A stretch of DNA of 64,000 nt from contig JAHRAK010000135.1 in the NCBI GenBank assembly GCA_020027535.1, positions 1 to 64,000 of the forward strand. Direction: 5' to 3'. Positions 62,625-64,000 of the stretch are shown here, in pieces. Under the pieces are notes generated by a model. That model made no database searches. It saw only the letters and a list, made by a program, of their open reading frames with translations, and was not told the origin of the DNA. The position numbers and the translations under genes are program-made. Every line of letters starts with the position of its first letter. Within the stretch, counting starts at the first letter, position 1. Origin of the DNA: Nitrospirales bacterium. GTDB taxonomy: Bacteria; Nitrospirota; Nitrospiria; Nitrospirales; UBA8639.

Positions 62625-63398
62625 TCAGCCATGCACATGCCTTGCCACTAGTTCGTCCCATGACGCGTTCGCCTTTTCCAAATCCTTTTCGGTATCGATC
62701 CGAAGTGAGGCATGGGTCGTCTCCCACACGTGAATGGGAATGCCGTGTTCCAGTGCCCGTAATTGTTCGAGTTTTTCCGCTTCCTCCAACTCCCCGCTCG
62801 ACAATGAAGCAAATCGATTCAAGGTGTGTCGACGAAAAATATACACTCCTACATGAAGCGAGGCAAAGGGTGCATCAACGTCTTCGTGGACGTGATCGCG
62901 CACGTGCGGAATCGGGGCCCTGGAAAAATAGAGGGCCTTCCCCTGCCGGTCCGTGACGACCTTCACGACGGAAGATTGCGCAAATTCCTCCCGGCGCTCG
63001 AGCGGGCGACGCAGGGTGCCCATTTCCGCGTCACCGGCAAGAAACGGATCGATTAAATCCAGCAAGAGATCGGGAGACAACAGGATTTCATCAGCCTGGA
63101 GGTTCACGACGATCTCGCAGGGAAGCTCCCGGATCGCCTCGGCTACACGGTCGGTCCCCGTGCGGCAAGGCCTGGTCACCATCGTGGAACGGCCGCCGAA
63201 ATGTTCTACGCTCTCGTGAATGCGAACGTCATCCGTCGCCACAAGAACCTGGGCAACCTTCGGGACGCGGGTGGCTTGTTCATAGACGTGACGGATTAAG
63301 GGTTTTCCCGCCAGGAGCGCCAAGGGTTTGCCGGGAAATCTGGAGGAGGCATATCGGGCCGGAATGACGATCGTGACATGGGGGTTATCCACCGGCAT
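62625..63398 (-). CDS. kdsB: 3-deoxy-manno-octulosonate cytidylyltransferase
   Basis: VIPARYASSRFPGKPLALLAGKPLIRHVYEQA, VATDDVRI, NLQADEILLSPDLL. Confidence 0.95.
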   Translation of the reverse strand: MPVDNPHVTIVIPARYASSRFPGKPLALLAGKPLIRHVYEQATRVPKVAQVLVATDDVRIHESVEHFGGRSTMVTRPCRTGTDRVAEAIRELPCEIVVNLQADEILLSPDLLLDLIDPFLAGDAEMGTLRRPLERREEFAQSSVVKVVTDRQGKALYFSRAPIPHVRDHVHEDVDAPFASLHVGVYIFRRHTLNRFASLSSGELEEAEKLEQLRALEHGIPIHVWETTHASLRIDTEKDLEKANASWDELVARHVHG

Positions 63399-63503
63399 GG
63401 CGAAGGACCTCTTTGAGTTGCGTTCCGGTAATGGCCGCAGTCCTCTTTTTCGGTGAAGGGGAACTAGTCGACGACGAGGCCACAACCTGCCATCCCTTGA
63501 GCA

Positions 63504-64000
63504 TTACTCAATCACTTTACCAATTCGATTCCATCGAACCCATTCCATCAACGAACCCTGCCCATGCCAGGACCAATAAACGAGAAAAGCCCGGCCTTTG
63601 ATTTTGTGCTCTTGCACGTATCCCCAAAAACGACTGTCCAGGCTTTGGTCCCGGTTGTCGCCCATGACAAAATAAGAGTTCGGGGGAACCGTAATGGGTC
63701 CGAGATTGTCACGGGGGTTGATCCGACCATCGATAACGCCGGGATCCACGCGTTGGGTAAACGGCTCATCCCGAAACGGTTCGCCGTTGATATAGACGAT
63801 TTTTTTGCGAATGTGAATGGTGTCGCCGGGCAGGCCGATGATGCGTTTAATGAAATCTTTATGCTCGTCTTCCGGGTATCGAAACACGATGATGTCTCCC
63901 CGTTCGGGTTTTTCAAACTCAAAGAGCATGGAAGAGGAATAGCAGGTAACCGGAAGCAGGGCGGCCTCAAATTCGCAATCCTGGGGAATCTGTAACCCAT
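63504..64000 (-). CDS. lepB: Signal peptidase I, N-terminus beyond window
   Basis: KPERGDIIVFRYPEDEHKDFIKRIIGLPGDTIHIRKKIVYINGEPF, YFVMGDNRDQSLDSRFWG; frame open to window end. Confidence 0.93.
   Translation of the reverse strand, partial: GLQIPQDCEFEAALLPVTCYSSSMLFEFEKPERGDIIVFRYPEDEHKDFIKRIIGLPGDTIHIRKKIVYINGEPFRDEPFTQRVDPGVIDGRINPRDNLGPITVPPNSYFVMGDNRDQSLDSRFWGYVQEHKIKGRAFLVYWSWHGQGSLMEWVRWNRIGKVIE

Overview
The window looks like an ordinary bacterial chromosome segment: dense, mostly well-conserved genes, no mobile element genes and no CRISPR array. Gene content is reminiscent of Nitrospirota, but that assignment is an inference. Recognisable modules, left to right: htpX; a cupredoxin and a squalene/phytoene synthase; small Fe-S proteins; ald; tRNA-Pro; mazG; an NtrY/NtrX-like two-component pair; a TrmA-family RNA methyltransferase; purN; tRNA-Ala; an Rrf2 regulator with a DUF2061 protein; a nitrogen-assimilation block (beta-barrel porin, amt, P-II, amt, glnA, and two divergent GlnE-like genes); clpB; an AsmA-like protein; archease and rtcB; mtnA; purL and purF; a TPR and methyltransferase region; an EF-G-like GTPase; an HtrA protease; and plsY, pgsA, kdsA, pyrG, kdsB and lepB. 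The most interesting material is the nitrogen block. GlnE seems to be split into two divergently transcribed proteins, and the half resembling the adenylyltransferase carries an N-terminal ACT-like region of the GlnD type. The porin-amt operon is preceded by a promoter plus a multi-hairpin leader whose second hairpin competes with an intrinsic terminator, which suggests an attenuation or antitermination RNA. Other points of interest are a 135-bp MITE-like element with perfect 18-bp terminal inverted repeats, several families of composite intergenic palindromes, and several enzyme-family proteins with altered catalytic motifs. All calls were made by eye from the sequence and supplied translations. 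No database search, alignment or folding program was run.
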